A stretch of 64,000 nt of DNA from JAEXNA01 sp041676625 (GTDB lineage: Bacteria > Vulcanimicrobiota > Xenobia > Xenobiales > JADMJV01): positions 1-64,000 of the forward strand of contig JBAYRN010000014.1 in assembly GCA_041676625.1 (NCBI GenBank), written 5' to 3'. Below the pieces are notes generated by a model. It was not told the origin of the DNA. It worked only from the letters and a program-made list of their open reading frames with translations, and did no database searches. Positions 26,195 to 34,955 of the stretch are shown here, one piece after another. A program made the position numbers and the translations under genes. Numbering within the stretch: position 1 is the stretch's first letter; every line of letters starts with the position of its first letter.

Positions 26195-27246
26195 GACGGT
26201 ACCCCCTCGCCCAGCCGGAGCAGCCGCCGCCCGATCTCGGGAAGAGGGAGGACTTCGCTCGCAGCACCCAACTCCACGGCCGCCCTGGGCATTCCGTAGA
26301 CGGTGGCCGTGGAGCAATCTTCCACGATGGTGTGGCCTCCCCGGCGTTTGAGTTCTAGCAATCCGTCGGCTCCGTCGTCCCCCATCCCGGTGAGCAGGAT
26401 CCCCACCCCCTCGGGCCCGGCCTCCCGGGCCAGGGAGCGTAGGAGAACCGTTCCTGAGGGACATTGAAAGGAGACCGGGGGGGTGTCGAGCAGTCGCAGT
26501 CCGCGGGGCCCCACCTCCAGGTGATGACCGCCGGGGGCCACGTAGACGCAGCCCCCACGCGGTATCTCCCCGTCGATCGCCAGCTTGATCTGCAGGCTGC
26601 AGCGCCCGTTCATCCACTCGGTAAACCCCGGCAAGAAAGCCTCATTCATATGTTGAACGATCAGGACCGGTAAAGGGTAAGTTCTCGGCAACTGTTCCAG
26701 TAGGGTCACCAGTGCCGGTGGCCCGCCGGTGGAGGCCACGATACCCACCAGACTCGTTTCCCGGGGCCAGTTCAGTGGCTGAACCGGAGGAGCCTCCCGG
26801 GCCCCGACCCTCTGTCCGCGGCGCTGCCGGACCACCTTCACGTCGCTCATAATGACCAGTTGTTCGCACATTCGCCGGGCCAGAACAGTGTGATCCGGGT
26901 CCCCCGGACCGGGCGGCTTCTTCACCACCGCCAGGGCGCCAGCCCGCAAGCTGTTCATGGAGATCTCGGTCTCCCTACTCTCCACGCTGGACGATACGAC
27001 CACGATAGGAACCGGGTGATCACGCATGATCTGCCTGGTAGCCTGGTAGCCGTCCATCCTGGGCAGGTGGATGTCCATACTCACCACGTCGGGTTTAACC
27101 CGCGCCATGACCCGCAGGGCCTTCTCAGCGCTGGCGGCGATGGCAACCACCTGGAGACGGGGGTCGGAGTTGACTATCAACTCCAGAAGAAGCGCCTGAG
27201 TGGGCGAGTCCTCCACGATCATCACTTTGATAGGAGAGGAACTCAA
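26191..27246 (-). CDS. cheB: chemotaxis methylesterase CheB
   Basis: A 351-residue CheB. The receiver domain is residues 6-125 (VMIVEDSPTQALLLEL, SMDIHLPRMDG). The methylesterase/deamidase domain (about 160-345) has the catalytic serine in VGIVASTGGPPAL, the histidine in VLIVQHM and the aspartate in GMGDDGADG. It removes methyl groups from the chemoreceptor, opposing CheR, and is activated by phosphorylation from CheA. The start is TTG at 27246, overlapping the cheA stop as TTGA; the stop in turn overlaps the next start as TTGA. All key residues are present. Confidence 0.95.
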   Translation of the reverse strand: MSSSPIKVMIVEDSPTQALLLELIVNSDPRLQVVAIAASAEKALRVMARVKPDVVSMDIHLPRMDGYQATRQIMRDHPVPIVVVSSSVESRETEISMNSLRAGALAVVKKPPGPGDPDHTVLARRMCEQLVIMSDVKVVRQRRGQRVGAREAPPVQPLNWPRETSLVGIVASTGGPPALVTLLEQLPRTYPLPVLIVQHMNEAFLPGFTEWMNGRCSLQIKLAIDGEIPRGGCVYVAPGGHHLEVGPRGLRLLDTPPVSFQCPSGTVLLRSLAREAGPEGVGILLTGMGDDGADGLLELKRRGGHTIVEDCSTATVYGMPRAAVELGAASEVLPLPEIGRRLLRLGEGVPS

Positions 27247-29315
27247 ACCAGTTGCCTCACGGTTTCCAACAGATTCAACTGGTCAAACTCCTGCTTGACC
27301 AGATAGGCCTCCGCTCCCAGATCCAGCCCCTTCTTCTGGTCCTCCCGATTTTGGCGAGAGGTGAGGAGAACCACCGGAATTTCACTCAAACCTTGATCGT
27401 TTTTCATCCGTTCCAGCAGACCGAAGCCATCCAGATTCGGCATCTCCACGTCGGAGATCACCAGATCCACCCGATTTTGTCCGAGCAACCGCAAGGCTTC
27501 GATCCCGTCCATGGCCACCAGAACGTGGTAGCCGTGGGTTTCCAGGATACTCTTCTCCAGGGTGCGAGTGGTGATGGAATCGTCCACCACCAGAATACTG
27601 GCCGGCCAGTCCGGGCGATGTTCGGCTACCTCTGCCACCTGGGAACGTGCTATTCTCGGGGTGTTCTGGGTAACCGTCTTGCGAAGCAGATGAGGGGCAC
27701 TCAGGACCAGGCAGATCGTTCCGTCGTGGCGAGTCACGGTTCCAGCGAAGGTGTCGGGTGGCATGCCCGGGACGGAACAGGGCCGGATCATCATCTTTTT
27801 GCAGTTCTCGAAGCCGTCCACCACCAGCGCTGCTTTACGCCCGGCCTGCTTGAGAATCACCACCGAGATCCGATCATCGATCCTGGTCACGGGGTAGCCC
27901 TGGGCGATGACATCGCTCAACTCAGCGATGGGGATCATCTCCCCGTCCACTTCCAGCATCTGGCGGCCTTCCACGGATTCTACCCGCTCGTGGTCCACCT
28001 CGAGCAGAGCGTGTACGGCGTGGCCCTGCAGCGCAAAAAGTTGTCCCAGCGAGGAGACAAAAACCAGTAGTCGGCTGAAGATCGTGACCGGCACCTGGAA
28101 CACGAACCGGGTGCCCAGACCGGCCTGGGAATCGACCCGCAGACTCCCTTGGAGAGCGTCCAGGGTTTGCCCGGCCACCGAGAGACCCAGGCCCCGACCG
28201 GCGATATCGCTCACCTCGGTGGCGGTGGTCATTTGAGGGGCCCGCAGAAGCTCTTCCATGGTGCCGGTAAGGCCGTGCTCGGAGGCCTTTCGAAAGACCT
28301 CTTCCTCCTGCAGTCCTCGACCGTCGTCACTGATCGTGACCACCAGGGAAGCCTCCTGAAGCTCCAGTGAGAGCTTCACCACTCCCGTTTTGGGTTTACC
28401 GGCTTTAACCCTTAGCTCAGGAGGCTCGATCCCGTGATACACGGCGTTTCGGAGACAGTGCATGATCGGTACTTTGAGCTGCTGAAGTACGGCCCGATCA
28501 ACCCTGGTATCCAAACCGGTTTCTACGTACCTTACCTGCCTGCCCTGGGCCCGGGCGACCTCTCTCACCATCGGGCCCATGCCGGCCAGCACGCCCTCGG
28601 CCTGGATCAGCCTGGCTTCGCTGACGGCCTGAAAGAGCTGGCTGGCGGTCCGATGAAAGTCGGTGGAGCGCGAGTGGTGTTCCTGGATCATCTCCCGACA
28701 GAGGTTCTCCAGGATCTCCAGCCGAGCCAACTCCTTTCCCTGGCTCTTGAAGGAACTCTTTAGCTCTCGCAAGCCCTTCAGTAAACCGGTCAGCCGGTGG
28801 GAGTCGCCTTGCCAGAGGCTGTGCTGGGCCAGCACTTCGCCGGCTCCCAGCAGGATGGAATCCAGGGCCGCTTCACTCAATCGTACGGAGGTCGAAGAAT
28901 CTCCTGTGTGGCTGGCGGCCCGCTCCTCCCCTCCTTCTTCGGGGTTGGGCAGTCCTGCTCGCAGGGCTGCAAGTTCGGGAAGAATGGGACGAGCGGAAGG
29001 CTCGGCCGAAACCCAGGCCTGGATGAGGTCCAGCAGATGACAGACCACCGGTAAGAGATCCTCGGAGGGAAGTCCCTGTTGGTTGGGCTCTCGAGAAAAG
29101 ACCGATTCAAGTTCGTGAGCGGCCCGTTCGACCGGACTCAACCCGGCTGCCCGGGCGGCCCCTTTTAGAGTGTGGGTGTGGCGAAGGATCTCATAAAACG
29201 TTTCCTCCGACGCTCCCTCCTCTTCTAGAGAGGTGAGGGCCCGCCGGATCCCCTGAAGGTGCTCGGGACATTCTATTTTAAAGGCTTCCAGTAAGCGGGC
29301 CTGCAGGTCGGTCAT
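27243..29315 (-). CDS. cheA: hybrid CheA histidine kinase with C-terminal receiver
   Basis: A 690-residue CheA-receiver fusion. The P1 phosphotransfer domain carries the acceptor histidine at 48 (LRHTHTLKGAARAAGL). A Glu/Ser/Pro-rich linker and a helical dimerisation region follow. The HATPase domain has N box HCLRNAVYHGIE, then DDGRGLQEEE and GRGLGLSVAGQ. A CheW-like domain (about 400-540) and a receiver at the C-terminus (VVDDSITTRTLEKS, SDVEMPNLDG) complete it. This order is that of FrzE/ChpA-like surface-motility or alternative-function kinases. The N box has tyrosine where CheA normally has aspartate (RNAvDHG). A strong AAGGAGGAGG precedes the ATG; the start shares one base with the cheW stop. 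Confidence 0.93.
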   Translation of the reverse strand: MTDLQARLLEAFKIECPEHLQGIRRALTSLEEEGASEETFYEILRHTHTLKGAARAAGLSPVERAAHELESVFSREPNQQGLPSEDLLPVVCHLLDLIQAWVSAEPSARPILPELAALRAGLPNPEEGGEERAASHTGDSSTSVRLSEAALDSILLGAGEVLAQHSLWQGDSHRLTGLLKGLRELKSSFKSQGKELARLEILENLCREMIQEHHSRSTDFHRTASQLFQAVSEARLIQAEGVLAGMGPMVREVARAQGRQVRYVETGLDTRVDRAVLQQLKVPIMHCLRNAVYHGIEPPELRVKAGKPKTGVVKLSLELQEASLVVTISDDGRGLQEEEVFRKASEHGLTGTMEELLRAPQMTTATEVSDIAGRGLGLSVAGQTLDALQGSLRVDSQAGLGTRFVFQVPVTIFSRLLVFVSSLGQLFALQGHAVHALLEVDHERVESVEGRQMLEVDGEMIPIAELSDVIAQGYPVTRIDDRISVVILKQAGRKAALVVDGFENCKKMMIRPCSVPGMPPDTFAGTVTRHDGTICLVLSAPHLLRKTVTQNTPRIARSQVAEVAEHRPDWPASILVVDDSITTRTLEKSILETHGYHVLVAMDGIEALRLLGQNRVDLVISDVEMPNLDGFGLLERMKNDQGLSEIPVVLLTSRQNREDQKKGLDLGAEAYLVKQEFDQLNLLETVRQLV

Positions 29316-29788
29316 CAGTCCTCCTCCTTGAAGAGAGGATGCCCGCTCAAGAGTTCCAGGTCGAGGAGGGTGACTCCATCGGGCGTCCGACCTGCCGAGT
29401 AGACTCCGGCGCTCCCCGAAATTTTACGAATTTTCAGTAAGTCCACGACCTCACTCACCTGGAGACAGACGGGTAGCCCCCTCAGTACGGCCAGCAAGGC
29501 AAAAGACGAACTCCAGTTCCTCTCAGGGAACTCAAGCCCCAGCAGGCACCTGAGATCATAGACCGGTCTCACTTCCCCCCGCACGTTGAGTAGGCCGCAA
29601 AGCTCCGGAAGCGAACCCGGCACGGGGGTCAATCGCTCGAACCTCACCACCCCACCCAATTGAGCCAGGGCCACAGCGTATTTCTCTTGGTCCAGCAAGA
29701 ACACCAGGTGAGACGTGCCCTTCTCCTCGATCTGTTGGACTCCACGATTGGCCAGGGAAAGGGCTCTTTCTCTCAGCAAACTATCCAC
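29315..29788 (-). CDS. cheW: CheW-domain coupling protein (second copy)
   Basis: A 157-residue CheW-domain protein. The fold runs from about residue 25 (THLVFLLDQEKYAVALAQLG in outline: 'HLVFLLDQEKYAVAL'), through LPELCGLLNVRGEVRPVYDL, to LLDLELLSGHPLF at the C-terminus. CheW proteins bridge chemoreceptors and CheA. The start is a GTG at 29788 with GGAG upstream, overlapping the cheR stop by 8 bases; the long upstream extension in this frame lies inside cheR and is not coding. The stop TGA shares its last base with the cheA ATG. Having two CheW genes in one operon suggests two different receptor or kinase contacts. Confidence 0.87.
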   Translation of the reverse strand: MDSLLRERALSLANRGVQQIEEKGTSHLVFLLDQEKYAVALAQLGGVVRFERLTPVPGSLPELCGLLNVRGEVRPVYDLRCLLGLEFPERNWSSSFALLAVLRGLPVCLQVSEVVDLLKIRKISGSAGVYSAGRTPDGVTLLDLELLSGHPLFKEED

Positions 29789-31115
29789 CGGGCGGCTCCT
29801 CCAATCGGTCCAGGTAATAACGAGACATTCGCAAGAGCTGGTCGGGCGCTTCGGGGCCTGGGCTCGCCCCGGATCCATCCTCCAGGAGGCGCAGTACCGC
29901 TCGAAAGGATCGACCAGCCTCCTTGCGGTTGCCGCTTTCGGAGAGAAAGACTCCCCTGTAGTAATGCGCCTCCACGAAGCTTCGGTCGAGATAGAGTGCC
30001 TTCTTGAGGCTTTCATCTCGAGGGCCTTCCTGCCGCAAGTTGTGCTGGATCAGGGCCAGCAAAAAGTGCAACTTGGGGTCCAGAGCATCCTGGATGAGCG
30101 ATGTCTGACAGAGTTCCAGAGCCTCTTGCCAACGACCCTCGTCGGTCAGCCTTCGAATGGCTACCAGACGGCTCTCACCCGCCCGGGGAAGCACCACCCT
30201 GGGATGAGTGACTGCCGGCAGAGCGTCGGGTTGTCGGCTCACCGGGGTGGGGGCCTCGTAGGCCGTTTGGGGCTTCTGGTAGATGACCGTGTCCCCGCAC
30301 CGCACCGTTTCAAAGGAATGAAAGATCTCGATGTTTGGCTCAGAATGCCCGACCAGAAGCCACCCCCCTGGCTTGAGGCACTCGTAAAATCGGCTCACCA
30401 CCGAGCGAATGATGTCTAGATTGAAGTAGATCAAGACGTTTCGGCAAACGATCAGATCGAAAACCGGTGGCCCGGGGATGGGGGGGAACGGATCCCTCAC
30501 CAGGTTGTGCTTGGCGAAACAAACATCCCGGCTGTAGCGTGGATCCAACTTCCAGTGCTTCCCCGCGCGATGAAAGCAATCCCGCAAAATCTCTTCTGAG
30601 ATCGCGCGAAAAGCCCATTGACCGTAGGACGCCCGGGCAGCCGTTTCCAGAAACTCCTGATTGATGTCGGTAGCCAGAATCGAGAGATCCCAACCCACCG
30701 TTCTCGCTCCCATGCGGTCCCTCAGGAGCAGACTCAACGAGTAAGGCTCCGGACCGGTGGCGCAGCCTGCCGACCAGATGCTCAGACGACGGGTGGTCAG
30801 ATTGCGGGCGAGTAACTCCGGGAAAACTCGTTGCTCCAGAGCATCAAAATGGGGCTTTGTTCGGAAAAAGTAGGTCTCGCCGATGGTCAAACGAGAAATA
30901 AGGTGATCCATCTCGGTCGCTCCGCTCGACTTTATCGCGCGCAGATAGTCCGAGCAATCAGTCAGCTCCAGTTCCTGCATGCGGGCTCCAATTTTGGACG
31001 CCAGGACTTCATCTCGGGTTCGATAGTAAGCCAGCCCGGTGGTTTCGATGAGCAGATTTTTCAGGCTCGCGAAGTCGGGGTCATCGAGAACTTTCGTGCG
31101 CGTCGGCTCCTTCAT
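29781..31115 (-). CDS. cheR: CheR methyltransferase with C-terminal TPRs
   Basis: A 444-residue receptor methyltransferase. The N-terminal helical domain contains LTIGETYFFRTKPHF. The S-adenosylmethionine-binding domain has WSAGCATGPEPYSL (one Glu of the usual GEEPYS is Pro here), LATDIN, VCRNVLIYF and GWLLVGHSE. A linker (about 285-320) and two or three TPR units close the protein (ALYLDRSFVEAHYYRGVFLS). CheR-TPR proteins are typical of non-enteric chemosensory systems such as Frz and Wsp. It methylates glutamates on the chemoreceptor hairpin. The ATG overlaps the upstream cheW stop as ATGA. Confidence 0.93.
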   Translation of the reverse strand: MKEPTRTKVLDDPDFASLKNLLIETTGLAYYRTRDEVLASKIGARMQELELTDCSDYLRAIKSSGATEMDHLISRLTIGETYFFRTKPHFDALEQRVFPELLARNLTTRRLSIWSAGCATGPEPYSLSLLLRDRMGARTVGWDLSILATDINQEFLETAARASYGQWAFRAISEEILRDCFHRAGKHWKLDPRYSRDVCFAKHNLVRDPFPPIPGPPVFDLIVCRNVLIYFNLDIIRSVVSRFYECLKPGGWLLVGHSEPNIEIFHSFETVRCGDTVIYQKPQTAYEAPTPVSRQPDALPAVTHPRVVLPRAGESRLVAIRRLTDEGRWQEALELCQTSLIQDALDPKLHFLLALIQHNLRQEGPRDESLKKALYLDRSFVEAHYYRGVFLSESGNRKEAGRSFRAVLRLLEDGSGASPGPEAPDQLLRMSRYYLDRLEEPPGG

Positions 31116-31576
31116 TCGGGCTTCACCGCAGCCAGCCGCTCCTGCTCGAGCTTCCCGAACTCCTCCAGTCGCTGCCGTTCCTCCCAGAGAAGTAGCTTCT
31201 CTTCCGAGAGCACGGCCAGGGTGCTGTCACCGACCTGCAGACATTCCGCCAGGCATTGGTTGAAGCTGAGGGACGGGGGAAGTGGTATCGCCGTGCCTTC
31301 CTCTCGGGGCTGCATCTTCTGCACGCTATCCACCAGCAGACCGTACCCCCGGTGCAATAACAAGATGTGGTCGTAGGGTTCGAGTTCCTTGTCGGGCAAT
31401 TGGAGCAACCGCGACAACCGGATGACGGGAACGGCCGTCCCGGCAAGATTCAACACTCCTTCCAAGAAGGGTGGCCGATTCGGCGTTCGCAGCAATTCCG
31501 GTAAGAGTAAGACTTCTCGCACTTCCTTCAGGGGGAGCGCAAGAGGCTGGCCTGCCACCAGGAAATGCAGTAACAC
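31112..31576 (-). CDS. cheW: CheW-domain coupling protein (first copy)
   Basis: A 154-residue CheW-like protein. The conserved fold runs from LLHFLVAGQPLALPLKEVRE through EGVLNLAGTAVPVIRLSRLL to a last strand near residue 125. A charged helix (LWEERQRLEEFGKLEQERLA) follows and extends beyond normal CheW. A GTG at 31576 preceded by AAGGGG is chosen; the frame can extend to a TTG at 31636, but that would overlap the upstream receiver gene by 50 bases. It overlaps cheR by 4 bases. This is the more divergent of the two CheW proteins. Confidence 0.82.
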   Translation of the reverse strand: MLLHFLVAGQPLALPLKEVREVLLLPELLRTPNRPPFLEGVLNLAGTAVPVIRLSRLLQLPDKELEPYDHILLLHRGYGLLVDSVQKMQPREEGTAIPLPPSLSFNQCLAECLQVGDSTLAVLSEEKLLLWEERQRLEEFGKLEQERLAAVKPE

Positions 31577-31586
31577 ACGCGGCCCC

Positions 31587-32063
31587 TTACCGGCTGCCTC
31601 TTTGGGCTTCAGAGCTGGGCAACTTGACCACTTCAAACCAGAATCTCAGCAAACCCTGGATGAGTTCGATGAATCGATCGTAGTCCACCGGCTTGGTGAT
31701 GTAGCAGTTGGCGTGGCTCTTATAGGATTTGGAAATGTCCCGAGCCGCATTGGAGGTGGAAAGAACCACCACCGGAATGCTCTTTAGCTCATCGTGGCTC
31801 TTCATGCGTTTGAGCACTTCGTGACCGCTCAACTTAGGAAGATTGAGATCGAGTAATACCAAATCGGGCATGCTCTGCCCCCCGGCTTCCCTGGCTCGAC
31901 ACAGCAGACGCAGAGCCTCTTGGCCATCACGAGCTACCGTCAGGTTGGTGGCCACTCCGGTCTCTCGCAAGGCCTCTTGAGTCAGCCTAACGTCGCCAGG
32001 ATTATCCTCGACCAACAGAAGTTCTATCGTTCGCGGGATGCCCCCCCGCCTCGTCGCTACCAC
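31587..32063 (-). CDS. single-domain response regulator, Rcp1-like
   Basis: A 158-residue receiver of the Rcp1/CheY-like group that usually pairs with phytochrome-type kinases. Acidic residues are in LLVEDNPGDVRLTQEAL, the phosphoacceptor is in VLLDLNLPKLSGHEVL, the switch residues are in VVLSTSN, and the lysine is in CYITKPVDYD. The C-terminal tail after residue 140 is short. The start is GTG at 32063 with AAAGGAAAG ten bases upstream, although an internal start is possible. It heads the leftward chemosensory operon, ten bases before cheW. The divergent receiver-kinase at 32220 is of the phytochrome-kinase type and is a likely partner. Confidence 0.87.
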   Translation of the reverse strand: MVATRRGGIPRTIELLLVEDNPGDVRLTQEALRETGVATNLTVARDGQEALRLLCRAREAGGQSMPDLVLLDLNLPKLSGHEVLKRMKSHDELKSIPVVVLSTSNAARDISKSYKSHANCYITKPVDYDRFIELIQGLLRFWFEVVKLPSSEAQRGSR

Positions 32064-32219
32064 AGGGAATGTCTTTCCTTTTCAATGAGTAAGGTGCCTC
32101 CCCATGGAGGTGGCCTATACCCTTCGATGGCTTTATCAACTCTCCTAGCAAAGTGTCCAGACAGGAAGCGCTTCCCTCCATGGCAGGACACTCCTTTCCG
32201 AGAATTAAGATAACGGGCC

Positions 32220-33368
32220 TTGAATAAGCCTGGATCAGAAGCAAAAAAGGGTGCCGGCGTGATTCTCGTCATCGAGGACGACCCGGTCGCCTCGCTGACG
32301 TTGGAAAGATGCTTGACGCGCAACGGCTACCGCGTTCTCGGCCCGGTCGCCCACTGCGATGACGCTCACCGGTTGGCCACGGAAACTCCACCCGAGGTCA
32401 TCCTGGCGGATATAGGCCTACCCGATGGTGACGGCTACGACCTGGCCAGAGTCCTGCATCAAAAAACTAATGCCCCGGTGGTCCTGCTCAGCGCCTCGAA
32501 AGACTTGCAGCGTCCTGTTCGGTTCGAGCCTCACGCCTTTCTCCTGAAGCCCTACGACCAGGTGGAACTCACCACCGCCGTTTCCGGAGCGCTTCACCGC
32601 TTTCGTCTGGAAAAGAACCTCCTGACCACCAACGACGACCTTCGCAAGGCCAAAGCGGAACTCAAACGCAGCAATAGGGAGTTGGAAAAGTTTGCCTACG
32701 TGGCCTCCCACGATCTCCAGGAGCCGCTGCGGATGGTGAGTGGTTTTCTGGGCCTCTTGAATCGACGAGTCGGTGACCAGCTCGGTTCAGATGCCAGAGA
32801 GTACATCGACATGGCCATGGATGGCGCCCAGCGGATGCACCGGATGATCAACGATCTTCTCACCTACTCCCGGGCCGGGCGGCCGGGCGTTCAACCGCAG
32901 CCCACACCCCTGAACGAGGTGATGCAGGAAGCGATCCTCAACCTGACCGCTGCGGTTGAAGAAGCTGGAGCAGAGCTACGAGTGGGCAAACTCCCGGTTC
33001 TGGAATTGGTACGGGCGGACTGCGTGCGCCTGTTTCAAAACCTCATCGGAAACGCCATCAAGTTCCGGCGTCCTGAAACCCCGGTGACGGTGGAGGTCGA
33101 TGCTCAAGAGCTGGATTCAATCTGGGAGATCTCGGTGAAAGATAACGGGGTTGGAATCTCCTCGGAAGACAGCCGCCAGGTCTTCGATCCCTTTTTTCGG
33201 GTCCAGCTCGACTCTGCTCCGGCCGGTACCGGAATCGGATTGGCGGTATGTCAGCGGCTGGCCGCTTCCATGGGAGGCCGCATCAGACTCGATTCCACCC
33301 CCAATGAAGGCTCCGTCTTCACCGTGATTTTACCTGAGAAGAACTTGCTAAGCGACGATCAGGGGTAA
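32220..33368 (+). CDS. receiver-histidine kinase hybrid (phytochrome-kinase type)
   Basis: A 382-residue cytoplasmic hybrid. The receiver is at residues 15-130 (VILVIEDDPVASLTLE, ADIGLPDGDGYD, FLLKPYDQ). A short coiled coil follows, then the H box FAYVASHDLQEPLRMVSGF of phytochrome-like kinases. The HATPase has QNLIGNAIKFR, DNGVGISSED and GTGIGLAVCQR. It is divergent from the Rcp1-like regulator, a pairing often seen for these kinases. The start is TTG at 32220; a GTG at 32259 with AAAGGGTG upstream is a good alternative. The 3' end overlaps the convergent PilZ-GAF kinase by 21 bases. Confidence 0.88.
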   Translation: MNKPGSEAKKGAGVILVIEDDPVASLTLERCLTRNGYRVLGPVAHCDDAHRLATETPPEVILADIGLPDGDGYDLARVLHQKTNAPVVLLSASKDLQRPVRFEPHAFLLKPYDQVELTTAVSGALHRFRLEKNLLTTNDDLRKAKAELKRSNRELEKFAYVASHDLQEPLRMVSGFLGLLNRRVGDQLGSDAREYIDMAMDGAQRMHRMINDLLTYSRAGRPGVQPQPTPLNEVMQEAILNLTAAVEEAGAELRVGKLPVLELVRADCVRLFQNLIGNAIKFRRPETPVTVEVDAQELDSIWEISVKDNGVGISSEDSRQVFDPFFRVQLDSAPAGTGIGLAVCQRLAASMGGRIRLDSTPNEGSVFTVILPEKNLLSDDQG

Positions 33369-34928
33369 GGTCAATTGAAAGAGGGCACCGCCCTCGGATT
33401 GATTCTCAACCCGAATGGTTCCCCGATGCTCGTGCACGATTCTCGCAATAATGCTCAGCCCCAAACCGGTACCCTCATCTTCCTTCTTGGTGGTAAAAAA
33501 CGGGTCGAAGATGCGGCTCAAATTCTCCGGCTCGATGCCCGGGCCGTTGTCGGCCACCACCAGCAAGAACTCTCCCTTTCTCGGCTTGGCCCGCAATTCC
33601 ACTCGCCCCCCCGGGCCCTGGCTGGTGGCCTGCGCTGCGTTCAGCAAAAGATTTGTCACGACTTGCCGGAGCTGTGCTCGATTACCCAACACCAGGGGGG
33701 CGTCGGTGAGGTGTATCTCCACCGTGATCCCATAGCGCTTGAATTCCGGCGCCAGCGCCGAAACGGTGGACTCGATCACGCTGCGCATATCCACGTTCGT
33801 TGGCTCGACGCTCTCCTTTTTGGCAAAGCGTAAGAGATCGGCCACCAACTGCTCACAATGCCGGGTCTCCTCCACTAGCAGGTCCACGGTCTCGCCCCCT
33901 ACCTCTTCCTGCAACAATTCGCTCAGACCCAGGATGGAGGCCAGCGGGCTTCCCAGCTCGTGCAAAAAACAAGCAGTCAGGGTACCGATGGTAGCGAGTT
34001 TTTCTTTCTGCACAAGCTGGGCGAAGTCTTCCGCCCTGGTAATCGCCGAGGCGGCCATAGCCGCCAGGATGGTCACCAATTTCAGATCGTACAGGTTCAA
34101 AGTGCCCGCCCTCACCGAGTTGTCGAGGTACAGTGTGCCGTAGTCCCGACCTCGGGCTTGAATGGGGACGCAGAGGACCGAGCGGGTTCCCATCACCCGT
34201 AAGCTCGAAGAGCCGGAAAGGCGATCGTCTTTCTGAGCGTCCAGTGAGAGGAGGGGCTCCCGGGTGCTCTGCACTCGCTCCACCACGCTAAGACTGAAGG
34301 CCCGGTTGGTGGTTCCACTGGTGGTATGAAAAAGGGGCGCCTCTAACTCCGGCCCTCCCCGATCCAGCAGCATCATCCCCCTCTCGGCACCGGTGGCTTC
34401 CACGGAAACCTGCAAGGTTTTAGACAACAGGGTTTCTAGCGATGAGGTCTCGTTGAGCATCTGGGAAATGCCGGCCAGAGCGTTGAATCGTTCCAACTCT
34501 TCATCCGACATGGTGCGCAGGGAGAGCTGAGTGGAAAGAGCCAGGGCCGGGGTCTCGTCCTGGGGAAGGCCCTGAACGTTGAGCTTCTCTTTCTCGATAT
34601 AGCGGTAGAGGCGCTCGAAGCCCTCGCTGGAATCAACCTCTTCGATCAGAAAGCCCACCCGATAGAGATTGAGGCTCAACCCCTCAACCCACACCACCTG
34701 TGCCTTTACCGAAACCTCCGAGTGCCGGGCCAGGTGCAAACGGGCAGCCACCATGCAGCCCGGAGCGATGTCGCACGCCAAAGCTACCTGAAAACCCGAA
34801 ACGGAGAGGTCAACAGCCACGCCATTGATCTCGCGCTCCCCTATCCTCAAGGCTACCGCCAGAACGCGACTCAGCCTGATGTTGGCTCGTCGCTCGTCGG
34901 CCTGGCACCCTCCCGATTCTAACTCCAC
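33348..34928 (-). CDS. PilZ-GAF histidine kinase
   Basis: A 526-residue soluble kinase. The N-terminus is a PilZ-like domain (about 10-115; RRANIRLSRVLAVALR, DLSVSGFQVALA), which suggests control by cyclic di-GMP, although the RxxxR element is only partly conventional. A GAF domain (about 145-305) has MMLLDRGG and VLCVPIQARGRDYGTLYLDN. The DHp region has H box ACFLHELGSPLASILGLSEL, and the HATPase has TNLLLNAAQATS, DNGPGIEPEN and EGTGLGLSIIARIV. Direct fusion of PilZ to a histidine kinase is uncommon. The start is GTG at 34928. The single-domain receiver 27 bases upstream on the same strand may be its partner. Confidence 0.88.
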   Translation of the reverse strand: MELESGGCQADERRANIRLSRVLAVALRIGEREINGVAVDLSVSGFQVALACDIAPGCMVAARLHLARHSEVSVKAQVVWVEGLSLNLYRVGFLIEEVDSSEGFERLYRYIEKEKLNVQGLPQDETPALALSTQLSLRTMSDEELERFNALAGISQMLNETSSLETLLSKTLQVSVEATGAERGMMLLDRGGPELEAPLFHTTSGTTNRAFSLSVVERVQSTREPLLSLDAQKDDRLSGSSSLRVMGTRSVLCVPIQARGRDYGTLYLDNSVRAGTLNLYDLKLVTILAAMAASAITRAEDFAQLVQKEKLATIGTLTACFLHELGSPLASILGLSELLQEEVGGETVDLLVEETRHCEQLVADLLRFAKKESVEPTNVDMRSVIESTVSALAPEFKRYGITVEIHLTDAPLVLGNRAQLRQVVTNLLLNAAQATSQGPGGRVELRAKPRKGEFLLVVADNGPGIEPENLSRIFDPFFTTKKEDEGTGLGLSIIARIVHEHRGTIRVENQSEGGALFQLTLPLIVA

Positions 34929-34955
34929 GAGCAGAGTCTTCTACTTGAAGACGAC

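Noticed and set aside
24473..26617. Extended N-terminus (about 140 residues) of the tandem-receiver kinase read through cheB
   Set aside because: The extra part is Arg/Gly/Pro-rich low complexity antisense to no motif and lies wholly inside cheB. A TTGA junction at 26191-26194 gives a natural start.
29789..30016. Extended N-terminus of the second cheW
   Set aside because: The extension lies inside cheR in another frame. A GTG with GGAG at 29788 gives a normal-length CheW.
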